Made by a program: the position numbers and the translations under genes. Shown piece after piece: positions 1 through 8,315 of a stretch of 44,104 nucleotides of DNA (position 1 is its first letter; each line of letters starts with the position of its first letter). The stretch lies in NCBI GenBank assembly GCA_003231645.1, contig QIIW01000140.1, forward strand, positions 1 to 44,104. Direction: 5' to 3'. The notes below the pieces were generated by a model. It was not told the DNA's origin. It saw only the letters and a list, made by a program, of their open reading frames with translations, and did no database searches. Source of the stretch: Acidimicrobiia bacterium (GTDB lineage Bacteria > Actinomycetota > Acidimicrobiia > Acidimicrobiales > Aldehydirespiratoraceae).

Positions 1-89
1 AGGCCGAACTCCTGGCTGTTTCGGGTGTCGGCCCCGCCAAGCTCGAGCGCTACGGCGACGACGTCCTGGAGATCATCGACGCTTCCTAG
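1..89 (+). CDS. C-terminal end of an HRDC-domain DNA helicase (partial)
   Basis: Reading from base 3, the last 28 codons give a peptide containing SGVGPAKLERYGDDVLEII, followed by TAG at 87-89. This is the typical last helix pair of an HRDC domain, the nucleic-acid-binding module that ends RecQ and actinobacterial UvrD2-type superfamily helicases. Only the tail is in the window, so the helicase type cannot be decided; UvrD2 is my preference because many actinobacterial HRDC proteins of this kind are UvrD2-like (inference). Its stop codon overlaps the stop of the opposing crotonase gene in the palindrome CTAG at 86-89. Confidence 0.7.
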   Translation, partial: AELLAVSGVGPAKLERYGDDVLEIIDAS

Positions 90-904
90 TGGCCCAAGAA
101 TCTGGCATCCCGCCGCTCGACGAACGAAGCCATGCCCTCACGGAAGTCGTCGCTGGTCGCCAGTTCGGCCTGGGTCGGTCCGAATGCCGCGATCGCGGCC
201 TGGTGGCCCTCGATGAGGTATCGCGCCGACGAAGCCTTGGTGGCCTGCACCGCCAGAGGAGCGCCCCGGCAGATCCGGGCCGCGACCTCCATGGCCCGGT
301 CCAGTTCGGTCCCCGTGGCGACGACCTCCTGCACGAGCCCAATCCGGTGGGCCTCCCGGGCGTCGAACACATCACTGGTGAGCAGGTGATACATGGCGTT
401 TCCCCAACCGCCGCGTTGAACGAATCGTATGGTGGCGCCGCCGATGGCATGAATCCCCCGAAGCGGTTCGAGCTGCGAGAACCGGCAGTCGTCGGCCGCG
501 ATCACGATGTCGCCGCCGAGCATCAGCTCGATGCCCAGCGTGTAGGTGATGCCTTTCACCGCGCTCACCACCGGCTTGCGGCAGGCTCGACCCAAGGCGG
601 TGGGGTCGACCATCGCGCCCTGGTCGCCCGAGCGGATCCCGCGCTCCATGTTGCCGGCGAAACGAGGCAGATCGAGTCCGGCGGTGAAATGATCCCCCCA
701 GGCGTACAGGACACCCACCCACAGCGCCGGATCTTCGTCGAGCCGGGTGTAGGCCTCGACCAACTGGCCCATCATCTCGGGGGTGAAACCGTTGAGCTTG
801 GCTTGACGGTCGATCCCCATCTTGAAGATGTGAGAGTCGACGACCTCGGTGGTGATCCGGCCGAGGAACTCACCGTCGCCGGGTTGGTGGCCGAGGTCGC
901 TCAT
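86..904 (-). CDS. Crotonase / enoyl-CoA hydratase family protein
   Basis: The 272-residue protein has the crotonase fold signatures: an AWGDHFTAGLDL oxyanion-hole strand near residue 70 and the segment KPVVSAVKG...LGIELMLGGDI. Both catalytic glutamates of enoyl-CoA hydratase appear to be kept, one in GIEL and one in FSQLEPLRG, so hydration of a 2-enoyl-CoA or a related reaction is plausible. The substrate is unknown. The ATG start lies in an ATGA overlap (901-904) with the stop of the upstream paralogue, so the two are probably co-translated in the ahcY operon. It ends tail-to-tail with the helicase gene. A role in fatty-acid or branched-acid degradation is inferred from family only. Confidence 0.85.
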   Translation of the reverse strand: MSDLGHQPGDGEFLGRITTEVVDSHIFKMGIDRQAKLNGFTPEMMGQLVEAYTRLDEDPALWVGVLYAWGDHFTAGLDLPRFAGNMERGIRSGDQGAMVDPTALGRACRKPVVSAVKGITYTLGIELMLGGDIVIAADDCRFSQLEPLRGIHAIGGATIRFVQRGGWGNAMYHLLTSDVFDAREAHRIGLVQEVVATGTELDRAMEVAARICRGAPLAVQATKASSARYLIEGHQAAIAAFGPTQAELATSDDFREGMASFVERRDARFLGH

Positions 905-1725
905 CGCGGCTCGTCCGCGAAGTCCTCGTAGACGGCCGGCCGCTTCTCGAAGTAGGCGTGGACCGCCTCCGCCTGATTCGGCCCGCCGATGAGCGAGCCG
1001 ATGACCCGGCGTTCCTCGGCGAACCCGGTGGCCCAGTCGGCATGCCGCGACAGATCGATCAGATGCTTGGCTCCCCGCACGGCCTGGGGGCTCTTGTCGG
1101 CGATCTCACGCGCCAGCTCGAGCGCGGACGCATGGGGATCGTCGCTGACGCGCGTGGCCAACCCGATCCGTACCGCCTCCTCACCACCAACCTCGCGTCC
1201 GGTCCATGTGAGTTCCTTGGCCACATCCGGGCCGACCAGCCCGGGAAGCACCTGGGTGGCCGTCATGTCGGGGCTGAGGCCCCAACGAATCTCGAGCACC
1301 GCCATCCTCACGTCGGGACTGACGATCCGGATGTCGGCCCCGAGCGCCAGTTGGAGACCGCCCCCGAAGGCCACACCGTGCACGGCAGCAATCACCGGTA
1401 CCGGCAATTCGTGCCAGGTCCAGCAGGCCTGCTGAGCATGGTGGGTGATTCGCCCCTCGGCCACCCGACCGATCGAACCGGTGCCAGCGGTGTCGGCTCC
1501 GTCGCCGACCATGGCCTGGAAACCGGAAAAGTCGAGGCCGGCGCAAAAGGCCCGCCCCTCACCCGAGAGCACCACGGCACGGACCGAATGGTCGGCCGCC
1601 AGGCGGTCGCCGGCCTCGACCAAGGCGTCGAACATCGGTCCGTCGAGGGCGTTCATCTTCTCGGCACGGGTGAGCCTGACGTCGGCCACCCCGCCCTCGA
1701 TCGAAATCGTCAGACGATCAGGCAT
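901..1725 (-). CDS. Crotonase family protein, possibly dienoyl-CoA isomerase-like
   Basis: The 274-residue protein is a crotonase, with GRAFCAGLDFSGF near residue 60 and PVPVIAAVHGVAFGGGLQLALGADIRI near residue 115. At the first catalytic position of enoyl-CoA hydratase it has Gln (GGGLQLA) instead of Glu. The second acid is present in AVLEIRWGLSPDM, where Glu and Asp are eight residues apart, the spacing of the Glu/Asp pair in delta3,5-delta2,4-dienoyl-CoA isomerase. An isomerase or another crotonase reaction is therefore as likely as hydration. The start ATG follows a GAGGAA Shine-Dalgarno that overlaps the ahcY stop region, only 6 bases after that stop. The next gene overlaps it by 4 bases. 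Confidence 0.82.
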   Translation of the reverse strand: MPDRLTISIEGGVADVRLTRAEKMNALDGPMFDALVEAGDRLAADHSVRAVVLSGEGRAFCAGLDFSGFQAMVGDGADTAGTGSIGRVAEGRITHHAQQACWTWHELPVPVIAAVHGVAFGGGLQLALGADIRIVSPDVRMAVLEIRWGLSPDMTATQVLPGLVGPDVAKELTWTGREVGGEEAVRIGLATRVSDDPHASALELAREIADKSPQAVRGAKHLIDLSRHADWATGFAEERRVIGSLIGGPNQAEAVHAYFEKRPAVYEDFADEPR

Positions 1726-1731
1726 GTTTCC

Positions 1732-3183
1732 TCAGTATCGGTAGTGCGACGGCTTGTAGGGGCCATCCGCCGCGACGCCCAGGTAGTCGGCCTGCTCGCC
1801 GGTGAGCTTGGTGAGCTTCACACCGAGCGCATCGAGGTGGAGCCTGGCGACCTCCTCGTCGAGCAGTTTCGGAAGAGTGATGACCTCACGCTTCATCGAT
1901 CCGTCATCGGCGTGGAGCGCCATCTGGGCGAGCACCTGATTGCTGAAGCTGCACGACATCACGAAGCTCGGATGGCCGGTGGCATTGCCGAGATTGAGCA
2001 GGCGGCCCTCGCTCAGCAGAATGATCGAGTGGCCGTCCGGGAAGACGAACTCGTCGACCTGCGGCTTGATGTTGATGCGCTGGACATCGGACAGGCGCTG
2101 AAGCCCGGCCAGGTCGACCTCGTTGTCGAAGTGGCCGATGTTGCCGACGATCGCCTGATGCTTCATGCGTGCCATGTGACCGGCGAGGATGATGTCCTTG
2201 TTGCCGGTGGTGGTGATGAAGATGTCGCCGATGCCGACCACGGCCTCGAGCGTGTTGACCTCGAAGCCCTCCATGGCCGCCTGCAGAGCACAGATCGGGT
2301 CGATCTCGGTGACGATCACCCGGGCGCCCTGGCCACGCAGCGACGCCGCGCAGCCCTTGCCGACATCGCCGTAGCCGCAGACCACGGCCACCTTGCCGCC
2401 GATCATCACGTCGGTGCCTCGATTGATGCCGTCGACGAGGGAATGGCGACAACCGTAGAGATTGTCGAACTTCGACTTGGTGACCGAATCATTGACGTTG
2501 ATGGCCGGGAAGAGGAGCTCACCCGTTTCCATCATCTGGTAAAGGCGGTGGACGCCGGTGGTGGTCTCTTCGGACACACCACGGATTCCGGGAGCGAGAC
2601 GGCGGAAGAACTCCGGATCGTCGGCGGCGATCGAACGCAGCCGGTCGAGAAACACTCCCCACTCCTCGGAGTCGTCCTCGCCGGTCTCGGGGACGGCACC
2701 CGCCTTTTCGAACTCGAGCCCCTTGTGGACCATCATGGTGGCGTCACCACCATCGTCGAGAATCAGATTGGGTCCGTCGCCGTCGGGCCAGTGGAAGAGC
2801 TGCTCGGTCGCCCACCAGTACTCCTGCAGCGTCTCGCCCTTCCAGGCGAAGACCGGGGTTCCCCTGGGGGCGTCGAGGGCTCCGTCGGGACCGACGGCAA
2901 TCGCCGCGGCAGCATGATCCTGGGTCGAGAAGATGTTGCAGCTCACCCATCGGACATCGGCGCCCAGCACCTCGAGGGTTTCGATGAGTACCGCGGTCTG
3001 GATCGTCATGTGAAGCGAACCGGCGATGCGGGCACCGGCCAGCGGCTGTTCGTCGGCGTACTTGGCCCTCAGGGCCATGAGGCCGGGCATTTCGTGTTCA
3101 GCCAGTCGGATCTCGTTTCGTCCGAATCCGGCGAGAGACAGGTCGGCGACCTTGAAGTCGCCGACAGTGTCGATGATGGCCAT
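1732..3183 (-). CDS. ahcY: Adenosylhomocysteinase (S-adenosyl-L-homocysteine hydrolase)
   Basis: This cytosolic NAD-dependent enzyme splits S-adenosylhomocysteine into adenosine and homocysteine, closing the methyl cycle. The 483 residues match the family length for forms with the roughly 40-residue insert seen in many bacteria and in mycobacterial SahH. Visible motifs are [17 protein letters not shown] near residue 55, the substrate-site segment [20 protein letters not shown] near 225-245, the NAD Rossmann loop GYGDVGKG near 270, and the conserved C-terminal YKPSHYRY. The ATG start has a strong AGGAGGG Shine-Dalgarno 5 bases upstream. It follows manA after about 125 bases that contain paired elements (see the leader entry) and is followed 6 bases later by two crotonase genes. 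Confidence 0.97.
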   Translation of the reverse strand: MAIIDTVGDFKVADLSLAGFGRNEIRLAEHEMPGLMALRAKYADEQPLAGARIAGSLHMTIQTAVLIETLEVLGADVRWVSCNIFSTQDHAAAAIAVGPDGALDAPRGTPVFAWKGETLQEYWWATEQLFHWPDGDGPNLILDDGGDATMMVHKGLEFEKAGAVPETGEDDSEEWGVFLDRLRSIAADDPEFFRRLAPGIRGVSEETTTGVHRLYQMMETGELLFPAINVNDSVTKSKFDNLYGCRHSLVDGINRGTDVMIGGKVAVVCGYGDVGKGCAASLRGQGARVIVTEIDPICALQAAMEGFEVNTLEAVVGIGDIFITTTGNKDIILAGHMARMKHQAIVGNIGHFDNEVDLAGLQRLSDVQRINIKPQVDEFVFPDGHSIILLSEGRLLNLGNATGHPSFVMSCSFSNQVLAQMALHADDGSMKREVITLPKLLDEEVARLHLDALGVKLTKLTGEQADYLGVAADGPYKPSHYRY

Positions 3184-3188
3184 GGAGG

Positions 3189-3257
3189 CCCTCCTGTGTC
3201 AGGTTGTTGGTGTTTGGGGCCGGGGTCAACTGACACCATCTCGCGACAGCCCGCGAG
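3189..3257 (-). promoter_or_regulatory. Structured leader of ahcY
   Basis: In the transcribed sense, a perfect hairpin CTCGCG-GGCTGT-CGCGAG (3257-3240) is followed by GTGTCAG (3236-3230), which can pair with CTGACAC (3202-3196), extended by TTG/CAA around one bulged base. The second arm directly abuts the AGGAGGG ribosome site at 3195-3189. The pairing could affect ribosome access, but no T-run follows either stem, so these are not terminators. I could not fit the conserved core of the SAH riboswitch. The function is inference. Confidence 0.4.
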
Positions 3258-3308
3258 CGCAGAGTGTAGAGCCCGTCGCCGGGTATCGGATGAACCACTT
3301 CGGAAGCG

Positions 3309-4469
3309 TCAGTCGGCGGGGCCGACCCCGGCTCGAAACACCGTGCCGCGACCGGTCGCCTCGACAAGACCGGCCCCCGCCGGCAGCCACAGGGCGCTGC
3401 CGCGGTCGAGTATGTGGTGCCCGACATCGACGCAGCCGTCGACGCACAACACGATTGCCGGGCCGACGTCGAGATCGAAATCACCGTCGGCGACTATCCG
3501 GGTGAGAGAGAATTCGGAAACAGGCGAGTCGTATCGTGTGACCGCGGCTCCCGGATTCGGCATCTGGACCTCGGGTACGGTCGGTACGGCGTCGACCACC
3601 TCGAGCAGGCCCGGCACGTCGACATGCTTGGGCGTGAGCCCACCACGCAGCACATTGTCAGAGTTGGCCATGACCTCCACGCCCATGCCACGAAGGTAGG
3701 TGTGGAGGTTCCCGGAGCCGAGGAAAAGGGCCTGACCCGGATCGAGCCTCACATGGTTGAGCAGGAGTGCGGTGACGATCCCGATATCACCCGGATAGCG
3801 ATCCGCAAGCTCCACGGCCAACTGCCGCTCAAACCCGAAATCGCCACCGAGGTCCACCCGGCAGGCCTCGACCACCGCGTCGGCCAGGCGGTGGGCTTCG
3901 ACGGCAGGAAGGTTCAGGAGCCGACCGAGCAGACGACGGAGGTTGTCGGGATCCCCACTCCCGAGTTCGTCTCTGATCGGATCGAGCCGAGGTGTCGGGA
4001 TCGTGTCGAACAGTCGCAGACTCTGCCGAGGGTCACGAAAACCACAGAGCGCCTCGAACGGGGTGAGAGCACAGATCAGCTCTGGCTTGTGGTTGCGGTC
4101 GCGAAACGACCGGTTGGGCGCATCGATCGCGATCCCGGCCCGGTCCTCGCGTTCGAACCCGGCGACGGCCTGAGCGACATTGGGGTGGACCTGGATGGAA
4201 AGGGGCGCGCCGGCCGACAGGATCTTCAACAGGAACGGAAGATCACCGAACTCCTCGGCGACGCGGGGGCCCAGCGCCCCTTCGGGGTCGGATCGAATCA
4301 CCTCGTCGAGGGGCCGAGCGGCGTGCCCCACCAACGAGGGTGCCGCCGGATGCGCACCAAACCAGAGTTCGGCCCATGGGCGACCATCGGATGAACGGCC
4401 GAGCAGGGCGGGGATCTCCGAGGTCGATCCCCAGTCGTAGTGCCTGACGACTCCCTCGAGCATTTCCAC
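3309..4469 (-). CDS. manA: Mannose-6-phosphate isomerase, class I
   Basis: The enzyme interconverts fructose-6-P and mannose-6-P, the entry to GDP-mannose. It is a zinc cupin of 386 residues. The expected zinc ligands are visible: Gln and His in LSIQVHP, Glu in HKPELICALTPFEAL, and His in GNLHTYLRGMGVEVMANSDNVLRGG. I chose the GTG at 4469 because a GAGGGAG ribosome site lies 6-7 bases upstream and the resulting N-terminus (VEMLEGVVRHYDWGS) lines up with the mycobacterial ManA start as I recall it; an ATG two codons later is the alternative. The gene starts 11 bases after the SIS gene and belongs to the manB-Trm112-SIS-manA cluster. Confidence 0.95.
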   Translation of the reverse strand: MEMLEGVVRHYDWGSTSEIPALLGRSSDGRPWAELWFGAHPAAPSLVGHAARPLDEVIRSDPEGALGPRVAEEFGDLPFLLKILSAGAPLSIQVHPNVAQAVAGFEREDRAGIAIDAPNRSFRDRNHKPELICALTPFEALCGFRDPRQSLRLFDTIPTPRLDPIRDELGSGDPDNLRRLLGRLLNLPAVEAHRLADAVVEACRVDLGGDFGFERQLAVELADRYPGDIGIVTALLLNHVRLDPGQALFLGSGNLHTYLRGMGVEVMANSDNVLRGGLTPKHVDVPGLLEVVDAVPTVPEVQMPNPGAAVTRYDSPVSEFSLTRIVADGDFDLDVGPAIVLCVDGCVDVGHHILDRGSALWLPAGAGLVEATGRGTVFRAGVGPAD

Positions 4470-4480
4470 GGTGTGCTCCC

Positions 4481-5428
4481 TCAGTGGCCTCGGTCGGCCG
4501 CCAGCGCCGCGGCCACGGCATCGGCCGTGAGAATGAGATCGAACAGTTGAGCCAGCGGCCCGTCGCCCTCGGCCCGAAACGTGTGGACGTGCTCGAAGGC
4601 GTCGTCGACCAGCGCGACGCCGCCATCGAGCCCCGGCGGCTCGAAATCGTGACGTAGCACGATCACCACGGCCCCCGTGGCGGTGGCGTCGGCCAGTCGG
4701 CGACCGGTGGCGATGTCGGTGGCACCCGTCGGTATACGGCGGCGCACACAGGCGACCCCTCCGACCAGGTCGAGTTCTTGCACCCACCGGCGCGCCGCGT
4801 GTTTTCCCACGGCTCCCGCTCCGGTGACCATGGCCACTCGTCCGGGGAGCACCGCGGCGAGATCGGTGATGGGTTGCGTGTCCTCGCTCAAGCGGCGGTG
4901 ACGTTCCTCGAGTTGGGCGGCGGTGCCGGAGATCACGCGATTCATGCCATTGGCGAGACCCAGCCGTTCGAGCATCACCAGGACCGGGACGACGGCCACC
5001 CCGATTCCCGCCGAAGGGCCGGCCTCGGGGTCGACCGGGACGACCGGCACACTCCATTGCGCGCAGACCTCGCCCAGGCGGCCACCGGATGTGACGGCCA
5101 CCAACCGCGCTCCGGCCTCCAATGCATGTTCGGCCGCGCTCACGGTGGCCGCTTCGTTGCCGGACTGCGAGACGGCGATGGCGAGGGTCTGACTCGAGAT
5201 CCAGGAAGGGCAGCGGCCACCGGTGGCCACAACCGGGACCGATGCGCCGAGTTCGGACAACGCGGCCACCACATCGCCGGCGACGCGTCCGGCACCGACC
5301 CCGAGGATCACCACGCTGTCGATACCGGAGCGATCGGGCAGTCCATCGACATCGGTGGCCGCGACCGCCATGTCGCGTACCTGGGAGGGAAGGAACCTGA
5401 CGGCATCGAGAAATTCCTCGCTGGTCAT
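4481..5428 (-). CDS. SIS-domain protein of the PGI/PMI family, probably lacking isomerase residues
   Basis: The 315-residue protein has the two-SIS-domain layout of archaeal and bacterial bifunctional phosphoglucose/phosphomannose isomerases. The phosphate-binding loop is SQSGNEAAT near residue 87 in place of the usual S-x-SGNTEET. The second domain has RRWVQELDLVGG where active enzymes carry R-W/F-K-x-Q-x-NENAK, so the catalytic Glu is replaced, and the later catalytic His segment (HNE-type) is not recognisable. It sits between Trm112 and manA, the position of the uncharacterised SIS gene (Rv3256c-like) in other actinobacteria. A sugar-phosphate-binding regulatory or scaffold role is more likely than catalysis (inference). 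It starts with ATG 2 bases after the Trm112 stop. Confidence 0.8.
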   Translation of the reverse strand: MTSEEFLDAVRFLPSQVRDMAVAATDVDGLPDRSGIDSVVILGVGAGRVAGDVVAALSELGASVPVVATGGRCPSWISSQTLAIAVSQSGNEAATVSAAEHALEAGARLVAVTSGGRLGEVCAQWSVPVVPVDPEAGPSAGIGVAVVPVLVMLERLGLANGMNRVISGTAAQLEERHRRLSEDTQPITDLAAVLPGRVAMVTGAGAVGKHAARRWVQELDLVGGVACVRRRIPTGATDIATGRRLADATATGAVVIVLRHDFEPPGLDGGVALVDDAFEHVHTFRAEGDGPLAQLFDLILTADAVAAALAADRGH

Positions 5429-5430
5429 GG

Positions 5431-5667
5431 TCAGGCCTCGAAGGTCGGCGAAATCCCGTCGGCCTCGGCCTTGGCCACCAACCGGGCGTGTTCAGTGTCG
5501 TCGACCGACTCGGCTTCATCGGGGAGCATGACCGGGATTCCCTCGTGAACCGAGTAACGCTTGTGAAGACGCGGGTTGTAGAGCGAGTTCTCGTCGGCGA
5601 AGTAGAGCAACGGGCCCTTGTCGGTGGGGCAGGCGAGAATCTCGAGGAGCCTGGAATCGAGTGTCAT
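5431..5667 (-). CDS. Trm112-like small protein
   Basis: This 78-residue protein begins MTLDSRLLEILACPTDKGPLLY and continues with YNPRLHKRYSVHEGIPVMLPDEA, the pattern of the Trm112p-like (UPF0434) family. Eukaryotic and archaeal Trm112 proteins activate methyltransferases; the role of the short bacterial form is not established. Only one Cys is present, so a full zinc knuckle is not formed, as is usual for bacterial members. The ATG at 5667 is chosen because it gives the family N-terminus; an in-frame ATG lies four codons upstream. It follows manB by 58 bases and precedes the SIS gene by 2 bases. Confidence 0.88.
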   Translation of the reverse strand: MTLDSRLLEILACPTDKGPLLYFADENSLYNPRLHKRYSVHEGIPVMLPDEAESVDDTEHARLVAKAEADGISPTFEA

Positions 5668-5725
5668 TGGGCCTCGCATTCGGTGGAGTCGGCCACAGCC
5701 GGGGGAATACCAGTTAACACCGTTG

Positions 5726-7096
5726 TCAGTCGAACTTCGCGCGGACCTCGGCCACATGGGTCTCGACTTCCTCGGTGGTGGCGGCTTCGAGATTGAGCCT
5801 GAGCAGAGGCTCGGTGTTGGAGGCCCGGAGATTGAACCACCAGTCGCCGAGATCGACGGTGAGACCGTCGAGGTGGTCCTGGTTGGCGTCGCGGTAGGCG
5901 GCAGCCACTCGATCGATCACGGCCGCGGCATCGGGCACCTCGGTGTTGATCTCACCGGACGCCGCGTATCGGTCGAGCGACGACACGAGATCCGACAAGC
6001 CCGACGGATGAGCCGAAAGCGCCTCGAGCACCACCAGAGCGGCGATCAGACCGCTGTCGGCCCGGTAGTTGTCACGGAAGTAGTAGTGGCCCGAGTGCTC
6101 ACCGCCGAAGATCGCACCGGTCTCGGCCATGCGCGCCTTGATGAACGAATGGCCGACTCGGGTCCGAACCGGTGTGCCACCACCCTCCTCGATGACCTCA
6201 CGCACCGTCTTCGAGCAGATCAGGTTGTAGATCACCGTCGAGCCCGGTTCACGGGCCAGAATCGAGCGGGCCACCATCGCCGTGGTGAGTGATCCGGAGA
6301 TCGCACGGGCCGTCTCGTCGACCAGGAACACACGATCGGCGTCACCGTCGAATGCCAGTCCGATGTCGGCTCCGGTCTCCAGGACACGGGCCATCAAATC
6401 CCTCTGGTTCTCGGGCTGGATCGGGTCGGCCGGGTGATTGGGGAAGGTGCCGTCGAGTTCGGCGTACATGTGGTCGAGCTCAAACGGCAGGTCGGCGAAC
6501 ACCGCGGGCACGACCATTCCTCCCATGCCGTTGGCGGTGTCGGCCACCACCTTCAGAGGGGCCAGCGCCGACACGTCGACGAACGAGCGGACGTGGTCGA
6601 CATAGCCGGGGAGCATGTCGCGTTCCGTGCGGGTGCCGCGGCCGGCGGTCGGATCCGGACCGGCTTCGGCCATGCGGCGGATGTCGTCGAGGCCGGTGTC
6701 GGCCCCTATTGGTGCGGCCTTGGCCAGACACATCTTTATGCCGTTGTAGCCGGCAGGGTTGTGAGACGCGGTGAACACGGCGCCGGGCATCTCCAGGAAA
6801 CCCGACGCGTAGTACATCATGTCGGTGGCACACAGTCCGATGTCGACGACATCGGCACCGTGGGACAATGCGCCCTCGCTGAAGGCGGCCACCAACTCCT
6901 CGCCCGAGGGGCGCATGTCGCGCCCGACCACCATCGACCTCTCCCCCTTGGATGCCGCGAACCTGGCGAACGCACCGCCGATGGCCCGCGCTGCGTCGGA
7001 GTCGAGTTGGTCGGGGACGGTGCCCCGTATGTCGTAGGCCTTGAAGATCTCTTGGTAGTCGGTCACCCGGGTGAATCTAGTTTCACGGAGCGACAT
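5726..7096 (-). CDS. manB: Phosphomannomutase/phosphoglucomutase
   Basis: The enzyme is an alpha-D-phosphohexomutase that converts mannose-6-P to mannose-1-P (and possibly glucose-6-P to glucose-1-P). All four family motifs are visible in the 456 residues: the phosphoserine loop TASHNPAGYNG, the metal loop DGDADR, the sugar-specificity loop GGEHSGHYYF, and the phosphate-binding RASNTEP near the C-terminus. The ATG at 7096 overlaps the preceding glycosyltransferase gene by 14 bases; a GTG at 7066 giving MTDYQEIFKAYDIRG is the alternative, and neither has a strong ribosome site. It supplies the substrate of ManC, whose gene lies near 25 kb. Confidence 0.95.
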   Translation of the reverse strand: MSLRETRFTRVTDYQEIFKAYDIRGTVPDQLDSDAARAIGGAFARFAASKGERSMVVGRDMRPSGEELVAAFSEGALSHGADVVDIGLCATDMMYYASGFLEMPGAVFTASHNPAGYNGIKMCLAKAAPIGADTGLDDIRRMAEAGPDPTAGRGTRTERDMLPGYVDHVRSFVDVSALAPLKVVADTANGMGGMVVPAVFADLPFELDHMYAELDGTFPNHPADPIQPENQRDLMARVLETGADIGLAFDGDADRVFLVDETARAISGSLTTAMVARSILAREPGSTVIYNLICSKTVREVIEEGGGTPVRTRVGHSFIKARMAETGAIFGGEHSGHYYFRDNYRADSGLIAALVVLEALSAHPSGLSDLVSSLDRYAASGEINTEVPDAAAVIDRVAAAYRDANQDHLDGLTVDLGDWWFNLRASNTEPLLRLNLEAATTEEVETHVAEVRAKFD

Positions 7097-8315
7097 CCGG
7101 TCCGCATACCGCGTTATCGGCCGAACCCGGCGGCGGTAGCGCGTCCGATGCGAGCGCCGGGTAGCCGTCGCGCCTCGAGCGGTGCCTGATCCTCAATATG
7201 TCGCGCCCGACGCGATAGCCGTCACGGAAAGCACTCACGGTGGAACTCTCGTTGTTGACGACCTCGACCGGAACCTCGCGCAGACTCATCCCATAGCGTT
7301 CCACCAGGTGGAGCACCTCGATGTCGAACGCGAAACCGTCGATGATCCCGACGCCGGTGACGATGCGGGCCACATCCGACCGGAAGGCCTTGCACCCGCA
7401 TTGGGTGTCGCGGTAGTTGCCGAGCAGCAGGATGTTGGTGGCCATGTTGACCCCGCGGCTGCCCAGGGAACGCAGCCACGATGTCTCGGTGACGGTGACG
7501 GTGTCGGGGTGGTAGCGATCGCCGATCACCGCATCCCAGCCGGCCTCGATCACCTCGACCAGGCCCATGAGTTGATGGGGCGGATAGGCGAGATCGGCAT
7601 CGGTGTACGCAACGACGGATCCGCTGCTGACTGCGACTCCGGCCCTCACCGCTGCGCCCTTACCTCGATTCTTCGGCTGCACGATGACCACGTCGGCACC
7701 GGCGTGTCGGGCGGCTGTCGCCGTGTCGTCAGCGGATCCGTCGTCGACCACCACGATCTCGAGATCTCCGGCCTCGTCGAGGGGGGCCAGTTCGCTGCGG
7801 ATCCTCGCGACGGTGGACGCGATTCGGGACTCCTCCTCGTAGGCCGGTACCACCACCGACAAGCGCACCGAACCGGGTGCCGGGCTGCGTGACGACGCAG
7901 CCCCTTGGTCGTGGCGGACAGCACGAAACAGGATCGCCCGGTGGGCACCGGCGCGCACGACGGCCGCCGCGGCGATCGCCAGGAGCTTCGCTGACAGCGC
8001 CGAGAGGCCGTCGAGTGACAAGTAGACGATGAGGTCGACAATGGCCGCGGTCGTCGCCACGACGGCGAACACCACCGGCTGTCGAATCCATCGATCGAGG
8101 TTGTCACCCCTGAGGGTGAAGCGACGGTGGAGAACGAACGACACTCCCGATGCCAGGACAAGAGCGGCGAGATCGGCGGGAAGTCTTGGCATTCCCGATT
8201 CCGTGAGCCCCACCGCCCCGGCCAGATCCACCACCGTCGCCACCGCCCCGACCAGCACGAAGCGACGGGCGCGCCACTCGATGGTACGGCCGGCCGGGGC
8301 CGGCCTCGTGTTCAC
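7083..8315 (-). CDS. GtrA-like membrane domain fused to a GT2 (DPM1-like) glycosyltransferase
   Basis: Residues about 15-132 form a GtrA-like domain with four hydrophobic helices (RRFVLVGAVATVVDL..., SFVLHRRFTLRG). Residues about 150-375 form a family 2 glycosyltransferase of the dolichol/polyprenyl-phosphate hexose synthase type, with SVVVPAYEEESRI, VVDDGSADDT, the metal-binding YTDADLAYPP and DTQCGCKAF. The GT2 part would load a hexose from a nucleotide sugar onto polyprenyl phosphate, and the GtrA part may help move the lipid-linked sugar across the membrane. The usual fused order is GT2 then GtrA; here it is reversed. The GTG start overlaps the upstream stop as GTGA, and manB follows with overlap, suggesting polyprenyl-phosphate-mannose synthesis (inference). 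Confidence 0.88.
   Translation of the reverse strand: MNTRPAPAGRTIEWRARRFVLVGAVATVVDLAGAVGLTESGMPRLPADLAALVLASGVSFVLHRRFTLRGDNLDRWIRQPVVFAVVATTAAIVDLIVYLSLDGLSALSAKLLAIAAAAVVRAGAHRAILFRAVRHDQGAASSRSPAPGSVRLSVVVPAYEEESRIASTVARIRSELAPLDEAGDLEIVVVDDGSADDTATAARHAGADVVIVQPKNRGKGAAVRAGVAVSSGSVVAYTDADLAYPPHQLMGLVEVIEAGWDAVIGDRYHPDTVTVTETSWLRSLGSRGVNMATNILLLGNYRDTQCGCKAFRSDVARIVTGVGIIDGFAFDIEVLHLVERYGMSLREVPVEVVNNESSTVSAFRDGYRVGRDILRIRHRSRRDGYPALASDALPPPGSADNAVCGPDVAP

Noticed and set aside
3240..3257. Intrinsic terminator for manA
   Set aside because: The stem CTCGCG/CGCGAG is clean, but no run of T follows in the minus-strand sense.
3184..3308. SAH riboswitch before ahcY
   Set aside because: I looked for the conserved core of the SAH aptamer and could not place it; only the generic stem-loops reported above are visible.
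958..3699. Very long plus-strand open frame opposite ahcY and the crotonase
   Set aside because: It is antisense to clear genes, contains no recognisable domain and arises from GC-rich codon bias; the minus-strand products match known families throughout.
4481..5519. Extension of manA into a 736-residue protein
   Set aside because: The upstream part is a shadow of the SIS gene, Arg-rich and without similarity; manA starts at the GTG with a ribosome site.
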